Part shown: piece after piece, positions 55,601 through 64,000 of the stretch
Position numbering within the stretch: position 1 is the first letter of the stretch
How the letters are laid out: every line of letters starts with the position of its first letter
Assembly: GCA_003117195.1 (NCBI GenBank)
Contig: BDSI01000105.1
Coordinates: 186,001-250,000 of the forward strand
DNA length: 64,000 nucleotides
Direction of reading: 5' to 3'
Origin: Eudorina sp. 2006-703-Eu-15
Taxonomy: Eukaryota > Chlorophyta > Chlorophyceae > Chlamydomonadales > Volvocaceae
Translations under genes and position numbers: made by a program
The notes under the pieces: generated by a model
Told to the model about the DNA's origin: nothing
Database searches by the model: none
What the model saw: only the letters and a program-made list of their open reading frames with translations

Positions 55601-57379
55601 TTGCCGGCTGGACCCGCGCGCCCGAGTCCATCCTCATCTCGCCGATGCTGGCGGGCCGCTCGCCACCCAGCTCCACCCCATTCATACCCATTTCCCCTCG
55701 CGCAAGCCACAACCCAGATGGACCCCACCCCACCCTGGACCCGTCTATATCCGATCCCGCCCCGGTCCACCTTCACCGCCCACCCAGTCCACTGCCCGCT
55801 CCCCAGGGCCCCAACCAGTCCCACCTAGTCCACATCCCCTGGCGCCCGCAACCCAGCCCATCTCAACCAAATCCGTATCCCGACCCAACCCATCCCATCC
55901 CAGGCCCAGCCCATTCTGACCCAATCCGGATCCCGACCCACCACGGGGTTCCAGCAGATGCTCCATACGGGCGACGGCCCCGTCTCGATGCGGTGCTTCT
56001 CGCTGCCACCCTTGTCGCGGATGGAGATGATGCCATCGAAGCAGCCGAGGGCCAGGTAGGCGCCGTCGGCGGTCCAGGAGATGGCGCAGATGCGGGAGGC
56101 AACCTGGGACGGGGGAGGCGACGGAGGGAGGTCAAGGCGGGGCAAGGCGGGAAAGGGGGGGGTTGAGGCGCGGTGTCGTGCGGGGAGGGGCAAGGGACTA
56201 GGGACCCAGATCGAAGTGTCAAGAGTTTGCGCGGTTTTCGTTCGGGCGTTCGTGCGCATCATGAGAACCCGTGGGTCCAAGTCATGAGGCCCGGATATCC
56301 GGTCTCGGGTATCCGGTCTCGGGTATCAATTTGCGCGCCAGGCTGAGGAGCGCGCGGAGAAGGGGGATGCCTGGAGGTTCCGTCTTGTTGGACCGGAAAG
56401 GTTCCTGGTTCCTGAAGCGATTTGAGGGCGCTAGGGCTGCTTCCTCCCAAGGGAGCGGCAGACAGGGGGGGTCTGTCAACGCCATCGCCGTCCAGAAGCT
56501 CGTGCCTCTGCCAAGCCTGGCGGCGACCTCGCCATCCCGGCCCATCCCCCACCTTGTGCTTAGCCACCGACTTTTGCTCCGGAGACCACAGCCCCACATC
56601 CGACGCGGTGGCGCTGGCCAGTTGCTGGGTGACTGGGTTGTAGGAGAGGCATTGAATGGCGTCATTGTGGGTGTACTTGAGGATACCCTCCGCCTGTGGG
56701 GTACGGAGGCGAGGCCAGATTGGGTGGGGCAGGCTCCGGGACGGTCAGCACGTGTCGGGGTTTCGGAGGCTGCGGGTTGGATGCCCCAAGCTCCCAACCG
56801 CTCCCTGTTTCCACATGCCCAGCTCCAGAGCCTCCCGAGGTCCCACCTTGCTGGTCCAGATGATGACGGTCTTGTCCGCACCGCCCGACGCGAAGCGCTT
56901 GCCGTTTTGCGCGTACGCGACGCAGTAGATTGAGTCCTGTCGCATGTTGCGGGAAGCGTAAAGGTCTGGGGCGGTGTAACGCCATCACACGCGTGCCGCC
57001 AGATGAGCACGCACCTTGTGGCCTTTCAGAGCGTGCAGCAGGTCGCCATCCGCAGCATCGTAGACCAGGACGCGATTCCCGATGCCCGCAACAACTTGGG
57101 ATCCATCTGATTATGTAACATACCCGGAATGAGGCATGCAAAGGGCTGCGGCCAGCATATTTCGGCAGCCCATACCACGGCATGTGAACGTGACACTCAC
57201 CTGGCTTGAAGCACAGGTCATAACAGACATTACGGATGCCGTCCTTCTCCGGCTGCGTCAAAGATGTCAATGCAGATCATCATCAAGCTGAGCTAACAGT
57301 GGCCCAGTAGCAAAAACACATGCCCTTTGACAAGTCCGCCACTCACAGGCGTCTCCTGCCAAGCAACGACCGTCCGCAT
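43656..57379 (-). CDS. IFT122: intraflagellar transport protein IFT122 (IFT-A complex)
   Basis: Subunit of the IFT-A complex for retrograde transport in cilia. Exons from 5': 57347-57379, 57201-57252, 57015-57106, 56847-56936, 56553-56693, 55945-56103, (one or more unresolved), 54359-54516, 53554-53794, 52935-53138, 52215-52502, 51861-51995, 51306-51365, 50693-50743, 50296-50376, 49568-49748, 48903-49090, 48422-48607, 47924-48048, 47536-47686, 46916-47170, 46539-46657, 45900-46013, 45588-45636, 45063-45127, 44481-44655, 43656-44009. About 1,248 aa without the missing exon(s). The start [11 protein letters not shown] matches the family. WD40 repeats include [47 protein letters not shown] and PVWSICWNP. 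Later landmarks are [28 protein letters not shown] and KFYMMSG. TPR-like helices follow, then CWRC...CINC and a final CCGPCGHFF. The variable stretch of human IFT122 after WSICWNP should lie in 54,520-55,940, but I could not fix its exon. Confidence 0.95.
47732..47783 (+). repeat. dispersed intronic element A, copy 3
   Basis: GGGGTATAGGAAATTGGTAG, then ACAAGTTCAAACTGCGCTGC and TGCCAGAGCAAA: the longest copy. It lies 46 bp upstream of an IFT122 3' splice site (exon start 47,686) and antisense to the gene. Confidence 0.85.
50468..50510 (+). repeat. dispersed intronic element A, copy 4
   Basis: GTAAAGGAAATTGGTAGAC followed by GTTTCAAACTGCGCTGCTGC, 92 bp upstream of the IFT122 acceptor at 50,376 and antisense to the gene. 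Confidence 0.85.
50847..50874 (+). repeat. dispersed intronic element B, copy 2
   Basis: TGGGCGGGTTTGTCATTAAA then CACACAC, in the IFT122 intron 50,744-51,305. A second copy lies 280 bp further on in the same intron. Confidence 0.5.
51130..51160 (+). repeat. dispersed intronic element B, copy 3
   Basis: TTGGGCGGGTCGTTTTCCTA then AACACACGG, in the same IFT122 intron as copy 2. Confidence 0.5.
51250..51290 (+). repeat. dispersed intronic element C, copy 3
   Basis: CTTCGCTTCTCGCGGCTCAG, then a T-rich stretch and a CA-rich tail, directly beside the IFT122 donor at 51,305. In HYDEF, copy 2 has the same placement beside the exon 6 donor. Confidence 0.7.
52526..52578 (+). repeat. dispersed intronic element A, copy 5
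   Basis: GATTGTAGGAAATTGGTAGA, then GATATTCAAAGTGCGCTGCT and GCCAGAGCAAAGG, starting 24 bp upstream of the IFT122 acceptor at 52,502 and antisense to the gene. Confidence 0.85.
55035..55125. repeat. short tandem duplication in an IFT122 intron region
   Basis: A block beginning CTTCTTGGCCTGGGCACTGT and running to GCTGCCCCGG is repeated once with small changes (CTTCTTGGCCCGGGCACTGT). In the minus frame it gives a GGQCPGQEA doublet. It falls in the 54.5-55.9 kb interval, where the IFT122 exon structure could not be resolved. Confidence 0.75.
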
Positions 57380-59114
57380 GGCTGTGTAGTAACGTCAAGG
57401 ATATTACTTCATACTGTATCAAGCTGCCATGCCTTGGGGACCGCGGGCAGGCGCCGAACTCAGTGTCAACTTCAACACGCAGCACGACGAGAACTTCAAA
57501 TATATTTTAAGAAATGAAAGTGCAACCTAAATAACGTCCCGGTTTCCACCGGATAGGAAACGCCGGGTAGCGCGGGTGAACGAGCTACACGATACTGCCT
57601 ATTTTGCAATACTACAAAGTACCAATACAGTACTAATTGATAATTTTACCAGCAAGACGAGACTCGCATGCGGTCAGCTAGTTGACCGAAAGCCGTACAG
57701 GGACAGGGTTCTTACATTCAGAGGTGAAACAGGCCAAGGAACCACTATTAGAAGGTACCTTAAATCAACTATGAACATTCAGAGAGACAGTTGCAGCCGA
57801 TCTGCCGTATACACATCGGCTCCCTCCGGCGAACAGCTGCGCAAGGTCGATGCAGACGAACTGATGAGGGGGACTGTGATTTTCATCGTGCACGTGGGGA
57901 GGTTATACATTGGTAAAGCGTAGTGGCGGGCAATGGTGGACAATGGCCCTCACACGCCCTCACCCGAGCCGTCCCAACGGACCCCGAGAGCTTCACAGGA
58001 ACCTCGTGTCTTCAGCACCCACCAAGGACTGCGCAGTGCGGAACGAGTCACCTCCACCCACCTCCACCTGCACGAGGGTCGTGCAGCGAAACCAGCCAAC
58101 GACACCACGGATACTGGAACGCCAGGGTTGCCTCTCCTGGAGACCGCATCAGACCCGGCCAGCCAACGCGGGACTAGAAATTCATACAAGGACCGCCGGT
58201 ACCGTACACCAGTTACACAATACCAATTTCATGACCGCGTCTTCCCTGACCACACGGGTAGTACACTCCACACCTACCCGCCTCACCAACAACAGGTCCG
58301 CGCGCCACCATGTGGACACCTGTGGACATCGGCTGTTTACCCAAAAAACAAACAGGACATCTCAGTAACCGAACACAGGTCAGCAGCGCACTGCTTGCGT
58401 GCCTCGCCTGCTGCTGAGGCACACGACGGGGCGGCCCCGGTAGTGTCGTACAGCTGAAGTGGAGCGCAGCTGCTTCGACGCATGCCCCCTGGGTTGAGTT
58501 CATTTGGGCATTCCACGTTCCTCATCGGGTTTGGAAGGCATTCCACGTCCCCCATCTCGCGAACAGGCAACACACGGCCTGGCCAACAGTAGCCGTTCGA
58601 GGCGCGCATCCTGCTCAAGCGCTTGGCTCACCCAGCCCCACGGCATTACCAGCGCACGGACAGCCGTGCAGCTGTGCGCGCTGCGCAGCATGGTCACCAG
58701 CGCGGTCTCTAGGGTGCCACCTGCGGGGTCGGCGCCACCCCTGCACATGCAGCCTAACAGCCACCTGCCTGGCCTTTGCGTCTATTGTCTTCTAGCCCTC
58801 TTCGACGCGCGCTCCGCTGCAGGAAACCTGCCGATGGGCGACATGATCGCGCACGACGTAGCGCCGCGCGCCGCAGCTTGCGCGCATTGCCCGGTTTTCT
58901 TTCCGCGCAGTCCCATCCCCTGGCATAACCGAAGCGACTGTCCACGGCCGCACGAACGAGTCATACGTCATAAGCTCATAACCAGCTACGATGCAGTGCC
59001 CGGGCGCCGCAACGCCCTGTGCAGCCCCAGGCGACGCACTGCAATACGTTGCGCCCAGACATAGGACTTCTGCGGAAAGCTGCACGCCCTTCACGTCCAA
59101 CGTTATCATTATTA
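57380..59114. other. region between OGG1 and IFT122, no gene recognised
   Basis: Contains the promoter of IFT122 (left end; both genes run on the minus strand) and the 3' UTR of OGG1. A minus-strand TGTAA (TTACA at 58,213-58,217) could end the OGG1 transcript. The + strand frame 57,576-57,923 (115 codons) lies in AT-richer DNA and the frame 58,504-59,064 is Ser/Arg/Pro-rich; neither has a recognisable domain. No X-box-like cilia promoter motif was identified with confidence. Confidence 0.45.
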
Positions 59115-60908
59115 CTATTTGACCAGGTCGTCAAAATCACCGAGCTCGTAGCCCGCCGGAGGTTGCGGTGCGGACACCCCGCATCCGCGTCCGCGCCGCA
59201 CTTCGCCGGCTGCTGCGCGCTTGGGCCGCACCCCAGTGGACCTGGCGACTGGCGCCACAGCAGGCCGCTCCGTCGCCTTGGAACGCCCCTTCCGCGCCGC
59301 CACCGCAATCCCAGCCAGGGGGCTGACCAGGTCTGTCTGACCGTCCGCTACCGCCGCGCACGCCAGCACGTGCCCCTCCGAGCCGCTGGAACCCGACGCG
59401 CCTCTGCTCCCCAACGAGTCCACGCCCCCGGAGGCCTGCGGATTCGCAGCCGCTACAGCAGCCGCCGTGTCCTGAACTGGTTGTCGCTGCGCGCCTCGCC
59501 TGGCGCCGCCGCGCACGCGGACCGGTGCTGCTGCCTCACCCACTGCGGCTGCCTGTGCTGCGCTGGCAGCCCTGGCAGCGCTGCCGCGCACGCGGCGACT
59601 CCGGGCCGGCGCGCCGTCACCGCCATCGTCCTCTCCGCCACCCTCATCGCCTTCCCCTCCTCTGCTGTCACCGTCATTCACGTCGGTATTATCCGTCTTG
59701 CCTCCCTTTGGCACGCCCCCGTCGTCGTCGTCGTCACCGTCATCCTCGTCGCTCCCATCGTTTCTCCGGCCACGGTCACGGCGCTTCCCACCGCTCGTTG
59801 CCGCTTTGGACTTCCCGGCCGGCTTGCCCTGCCGCAGGTGCTCAGGCAGGCGGTGCTGCTGGCTCGCCAGCTCCGAAATGAACAGCGTGTTGTGCGCCCT
59901 GCCGCAGCCCAGGTGTCAGGAAGCGCAGAATCAGCAAACGCGACGCGACAATTTACACATGGGCAACTTGGATGAGGGAGGCAATGACACCGGCTGGCAC
60001 ACGTGCGCGCACCAACTGAATCCCTCGGGCCGGATGCACCTGCACTGGATGCACCTGCTGCGACAGCCGTCCCTCGCCTCCTGCTTCCTAGGCCGGGGGC
60101 AGAAGCCCTGCTCCCCAGGCAGGGCACACGGACCCCCCCCCGCCACCCGCACCAGCCGCCCCATAATCCGGTTTACAGTTCAAGCCAACACCCACAACCC
60201 GATAGGATTAATCAGTTGGTTGCCTTTACCCATTAGTTATGGGCCATAACCCCCTCCCGCTCACCCACCATCCGGCATAGGGCCCGAACCGCTCCACGAA
60301 CACCTGCTGCACCTCTCCGTGAACCTTCTTGGTGAGGCTCTTGCCGCGCAGCTGGGGGCAGTAGTACCGCACCGCGATCTGCCACACGTGTGTGTCCACG
60401 GGGATGGCCGCGTGCTTGTCCAGGGAGAAGAGGCAGATGCAGGCAGCCACCTTGGGGCCGATGCCTGGGTGGCCGGGCGCAGGGCAGGAGGACGGCGGGG
60501 GCGTCGGGAGTAGATTCCATGCGGCGTTGGGGCGCGCACAGGCGATGGTTCGTCGCTAGCGGGTGGGTATGGGCATCGTGCTTCGGGGTCTGTGCAGGAA
60601 GAGATTCGCCCGCATTCGGTGTTCTAGCGAGAAATCCGTCCGATCCGAATGTGTGTTTATGGAGAAGTGAGAGCCGCGAGGATAGAGGTGTTTGTGTGTA
60701 AGAAAAATAACAACAGCCGCGACGGCAGGTGTAAAAAGACACTGAGTCGCCATAATAGGGCGGTGGAGAGAAGCGATGTGTGTGTTTAAAGATGAGACCC
60801 GCCCGACCCAAACCAGCGATGTGTGTGTTATTTAAGCAGGCAGAACAGGCACCTCGCTTGTGTTTTTAGGTAGAACAGGCACCAGCGATGTGTGTGTGTG
60901 TGTTATCA

Positions 60909-60950
<42 letters not shown>

Positions 60951-63089
60951 ATCGCACCGTGAGCCGCCACCCAGGAGTCCCCTCACCGGGCAGCTCCACC
61001 AGTGCCGCCACCGCCTCCTCCAGGTCCACCTGCCGGAGCCCCAGCAGCCACTGGCGCCCGCCGCCGGGCTTGGCCAGCAGCGCCTGCGTGGTACCCACAA
61101 TGAACTTGGCCCGGTATCTGCGCGGATGGGGCGTGGGGCGATCGGCGGGCCGGCGCATGGATAAGGTGAGACGGGGCGGGGCTTCAATGGATAGCCAAGC
61201 AAGGGCCCAAGGCGAAGTCCACGGAAGCGCATTCAGCCCCGACGCCCGACCTGAGCCTGCCCTTCCCTTACGTCAATCAAGACAAGCGAGACCGCAAAAA
61301 GTCACCGCGTCGCCATATAACGATATAAGCAAGTATAAAGTACAGACAGCGCAGCACGCCGTGCGGCCCGATCCTACCCGAAGCCCGCTGCTCTGAGGTC
61401 CTCCTCCGTAGCCCGGCTCAGCTGCTCCAGGTCCGGAAAGGCAAAGTACGACAATGTAGGTCCGCCAGCAGCGGCCGTACCGGCCGCTGCCTCCCCAGCG
61501 GCTGCCTCCCGCAGCCCTGCTGATGCCCGGGGTCCCGTCCGTGCGTTGCGCTTCGCCGCCTTCGGTGGCGCTTCCTCCGCCGCCACGCCGACACCAGTGG
61601 GCCGAACCGCATCGGTGGGTTCCAGCGGCGTGCCGTACGCGCTGCAGAGCCGCTCCACCATGCCGTGGATCCGAGAGATGTGGTTGTTGGACGAGCAGAT
61701 GAATTGGAACAGGCACTCCAGGGGGTCCTGTCTTAGCATACGGGCGCCTGGCGCGCGATACACACGCCAGGATGTACGAACGGGGGAGGCGTGTCCTTCA
61801 GAATGAATGGGTTTGCCGGACAGCGCCACAACCGGTACGGTACTTGCGAAGGCCGTCCCCAGGCCCGTCCGGACGACCGAAACCCCTCTCACCACTCCTC
61901 TACCCCGGCTGTCTTGTTTCCCCGACACGCCCTCCTCACGAACGTGCGCGCAAGCTCGCGCTCGAGCATCGGTGCTTTGACGCGACACCGGAATCATACT
62001 CCCGCCCTCCCAGTGGCCGGCCGCATCAGACCACGGAGCGCCGCTGGGGAATCTCCGGGCACGCACGACGATCCCTTTGTCCGGTCCATTCATTCATTTA
62101 GCCATTAAGGTACCATTCATTTATTCATTCATTCGTTGATTGATTCATTCATTCGTCCGCAAGGGACAGCTCACCCGGAAAGTGCGGGCTCACATCCCTG
62201 AAGCGGCTGCAGCGAGCCGCCCACCCCTCCGCCAAGGAGCTCAGCCGCGTGTCCAAATTGAAGTAGTCGCGCAGCACTGCCGCGTCATGGGCGGGGGCGG
62301 CGTCACGGCCGCGCGCCAGCACCCGGTACGCGACATCGTCCTCCAGCTGGCGAAGGCATACCTGTCGACGCCAGGCGAGCAAGACAGCGGCAAGGCGTGA
62401 CTGCAAGAGTCTGTGTGCGGGGTAGGCAGGTGTCGGGTGAGACGATAGCATTTGTAGTTGTGGACGATGTGGACGATCTTTGAGTGGTAGTTTGAGGATG
62501 TCAAATCATTCTCCATGGTCGGGTGGGTTTTGAAGCTATCAAATTTGCCGGATCGCGGAAATATCGAGAGGGGGATGCGGGACGCAAAGCAGGCGCGTGA
62601 TGTGCAGGGGGGCAATGCTGGGTGCTGCGGGGGCATCCAGCCGCTTACCAGCCTGTCACCTATCACTCCAGTGTACTCGTTGTCTCCTGTTTTACGCCAT
62701 CGGAAGCTCTGTCCCGTAGGAAGGCAGAAGTCAAGTTGGAGCTCTTGTGGCCCCGCCCCGAGGATATGCCATGTCTCCCCGACAGCTAGGGCCCCAGCAC
62801 CGGAGGCGGCCATATCAGAAATGAGGAGCTCCGCGCCGGCCACGCTTGCACCCGCGGGTCGGGTTACAGCGCGAGCCGTGCCATGGATAGTGCTGCACAC
62901 GGCCGTGGCTGTCGTGTCTCGGACTGCGCGCACGTACAAGAGGGTGCTGGCAAAATGCTTGCTTCCGTTGCGAAGTCGTACTTGATTAACGACATGCTCA
63001 AACAGACGACGTGCCGGCGTTTGCAAAGAGCCAGAGCGCAAGGTCATGCACCGAGGAGGAAATGCTCCAACAATTGCCCCCAGATGCAT
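59115..63089 (-). CDS. OGG1: 8-oxoguanine DNA glycosylase/AP lyase
   Basis: Base-excision repair enzyme that removes 8-oxoG opposite C. Exons from 5': 62649-63089, 62175-62361, 61378-61747, 60987-61117, 60269-60464, 59115-59898. All are in phase, giving 702 aa against roughly 350-420 in familiar homologues. The glycosylase core is clear: [31 protein letters not shown]; then [20 protein letters not shown]; and the HhH-GPD segment [13 protein letters not shown] with [15 protein letters not shown]. Lys381 (Schiff-base nucleophile) and Asp400 (19 residues on) are present, as is [17 protein letters not shown]. Additions: an N-terminal extension of about 90 aa, Arg-rich and poor in acidic residues (possible mitochondrial presequence, if the 63,089 ATG is used; another Met lies at MAASGAG); an Ala-rich insert before FAFPDLEQL; and a C-terminal tail of about 250 aa with K/R-rich, poly-Asp and RVRG-type segments. 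It is divergent from the ataxin-2-like gene. Confidence 0.95.
60776..60809 (-). repeat. dispersed intronic element B, copy 4 (inverted)
   Basis: On the minus strand: GGGTCGGGCGGGTCTCATCT, then TTAAACACACACA, in OGG1 intron 4. It shares the head and CA tail of copies 1-3. ACCAGCGATGTGTGTGT-type blocks recur at 60,815 and 60,882 in the same intron. Confidence 0.5.
60911..60949. repeat. (GT)n microsatellite in OGG1 intron 4
   Basis: An unbroken GT dinucleotide run of about 19 units, 38 bp from the exon 4 donor, preceded by a shorter GT run at 60,890-60,903. Confidence 0.95.
62112..62158. repeat. ATTC/ATTG simple repeat in OGG1 intron 2
   Basis: A run of TCATTCATT/GATTGATT tetranucleotides with interruptions, next to the exon 2 donor (62,174). 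Confidence 0.8.
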
Positions 63090-63347
63090 TCGGGCAGCTC
63101 ATTGTGTCAGGACGTAGAATTAGTTTGAATAAAAGAAGTTCTCCTTGGTTTCAAGTGAATTCAGTACGGCAAATGTCGTGTCTTTCTTAAAGGGCGGGCA
63201 GTTCCAAGCATTCGTTTGTTTCCTCGGGCCGCTCTACTGGTTGTTTTCCAGACAGAGCGCGCCTATTTGCCACATTTATAGAGCTCTCTTAGTGACAGCT
63301 GCGCAGAGATGAGTAGCCCACTCACTTGACCGTTCTCACACACTCCC
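63090..63347. promoter_or_regulatory. short bidirectional spacer between OGG1 and the ataxin-2-like gene
   Basis: Only 258 bp separate the two divergent start codons, so both promoters and 5' leaders must fit here unless OGG1 starts further downstream. The spacer is AT-richer than the genes. A TTTATAGAG block near 63,276 could serve the + strand gene. Confidence 0.5.
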
Positions 63348-64000
63348 ATGCCAACCTACTCGGCTATGGTGGCTGGTGGGCTGTCTAGGGGTGGTGGGTC
63401 CCAGCAGCACCACCAGCAGTCTGGCCATGGACCACAGCAGCATCACAATGGAGTTAAGCAGACCCCTGTCCGCCAAACGGTTGGCTTTTCCGTTGCAAAG
63501 AACGCCGACAGGCTTGGCTTCATTGGTAACGTGCTTATTGGCTACAAGGTGGAAGTTCAGGTAGGGTCATTATTGTGGCAATCTGTGGGCGTTCCGAGGC
63601 TGTTTCGGCCGCGCTGACGACATTACAAGTTTGCTATTTTCTAATGGTTGGCCGTGAGTATATTGCCAGGTGCTAAGCCAAGTTCCGTTCTTTGCCCTGT
63701 TAGGTGGCGAGCGGCTATGTCTATGAGGGCGTCTTCAGCTCCTATCAGAATGACAGCACGGGCGCGTCCTTTACCCTTAAGTACGCAAAGACCATCAAGG
63801 ATCCAAACTCCAGCACAGACAAAACTGCACTGGCAGAAAAGCCGGTACCGGTGTTGACTATCTCAGCGACGGAAATGGTCCAGCTCTTTGCAAAGGACGT
63901 CCGCTTCAGTCCCGAGGATCTGTCGGGAGTCGACCATGGCGATGTCGGCTTTGAGACAGACGCAGCTATTTCGAGAGGCCGCGGAGGGTGAGTGGTGTGT
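63348..64000 (+). CDS. ataxin-2-like protein (SM-ATX and LsmAD start), truncated by the window edge
   Basis: Ataxin-2 proteins (CID3/CID4 in plants) bind RNA and poly(A)-binding protein in the cytoplasm. Exon 1 is 63348-63560 and exon 2 is 63704-63987, ending at a GG/gtgagt donor; the rest lies outside the window. Residues 1-45 are Gln/His/Gly-rich. An Lsm-like SM-ATX fold follows: RLGFIGNVLIGYKVEVQ, then VASGYVYEGVFSSYQND and FTLKYAKTIKD, matching the G-x-V/I-Y-x-G-I/V-F signature. The second part (VLTISATEMVQLFAKDVRF, then GFETDAAIS) matches the segment leading into the LsmAD domain, including the F-x-TD-x-x-I motif. The start is the first in-frame ATG after the OGG1 spacer. Confidence 0.85.

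Noticed and set aside
58504..59064. 186-codon plus-strand frame beyond the OGG1 stop
   Set aside because: Composition is Ser/Arg/Pro-rich without a motif, and the region is better explained as OGG1 3' UTR.

Overview
The window is nuclear DNA of a green alga, most likely a chlamydomonad/volvocine chlorophyte. The genes are GC-rich and split into many short exons with GT-AG (twice GC-AG) introns. Coding sequence carries poly-Gln, poly-Gly and poly-Ala runs. The gene set is typical of that group: an [FeFe]-hydrogenase without accessory Fe-S domains, a HydE-HydF fusion maturase, and an intraflagellar transport protein. Introns contain several short dispersed repeats. All gene models below were built by hand from splice signals, reading phase and remembered family motifs. 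No alignment or search was run.

Layout. 1-2,581: no recognised gene, one 10-bp tandem repeat. 2,582-12,622 (+): a very large SBP-box transcription factor (about 2,030 aa) with ankyrin-like repeats and a hydrophobic C-terminal tail, as in the long plant SPL proteins. 12,623-16,400: nothing convincing. 16,400-24,000 (mostly - strand): a mosaic of broken or partial sequences. It holds two pieces of a USP22/Ubp8-type deubiquitinase, a second copy of one of those pieces, an orphan polyketide-synthase-type acyl carrier domain and a pair of dispersed repeats, all set in Ala-rich unidentified open frames. 24,000-25,842: minisatellites and one unidentified ORF.

25,843-41,026 is a hydrogenase locus. 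HYDEF (-, 21 exons, 1,214 aa) and HYDA (+, 12 exons, 497 aa) are divergent and share a 1.1-kb spacer. The spacer has a TATA-like box and three GTAC cores spaced 10 and 20 bp apart, upstream of HYDA. HYDEF builds and loads the 2Fe subcluster (together with HydG, which is not in the window). HYDA is the H2-producing enzyme of the chloroplast.

43,656-57,379 (-): IFT122, an IFT-A subunit with WD40 repeats, TPR-like repeats and C-terminal Cys motifs, in at least 26 exons. 59,115-63,089 (-): 8-oxoguanine DNA glycosylase OGG1 with an unusually long C-terminal tail. 63,348 to the right edge (+): 5' part of an ataxin-2-like RNA-binding protein, divergent from OGG1 across a 258-bp spacer.
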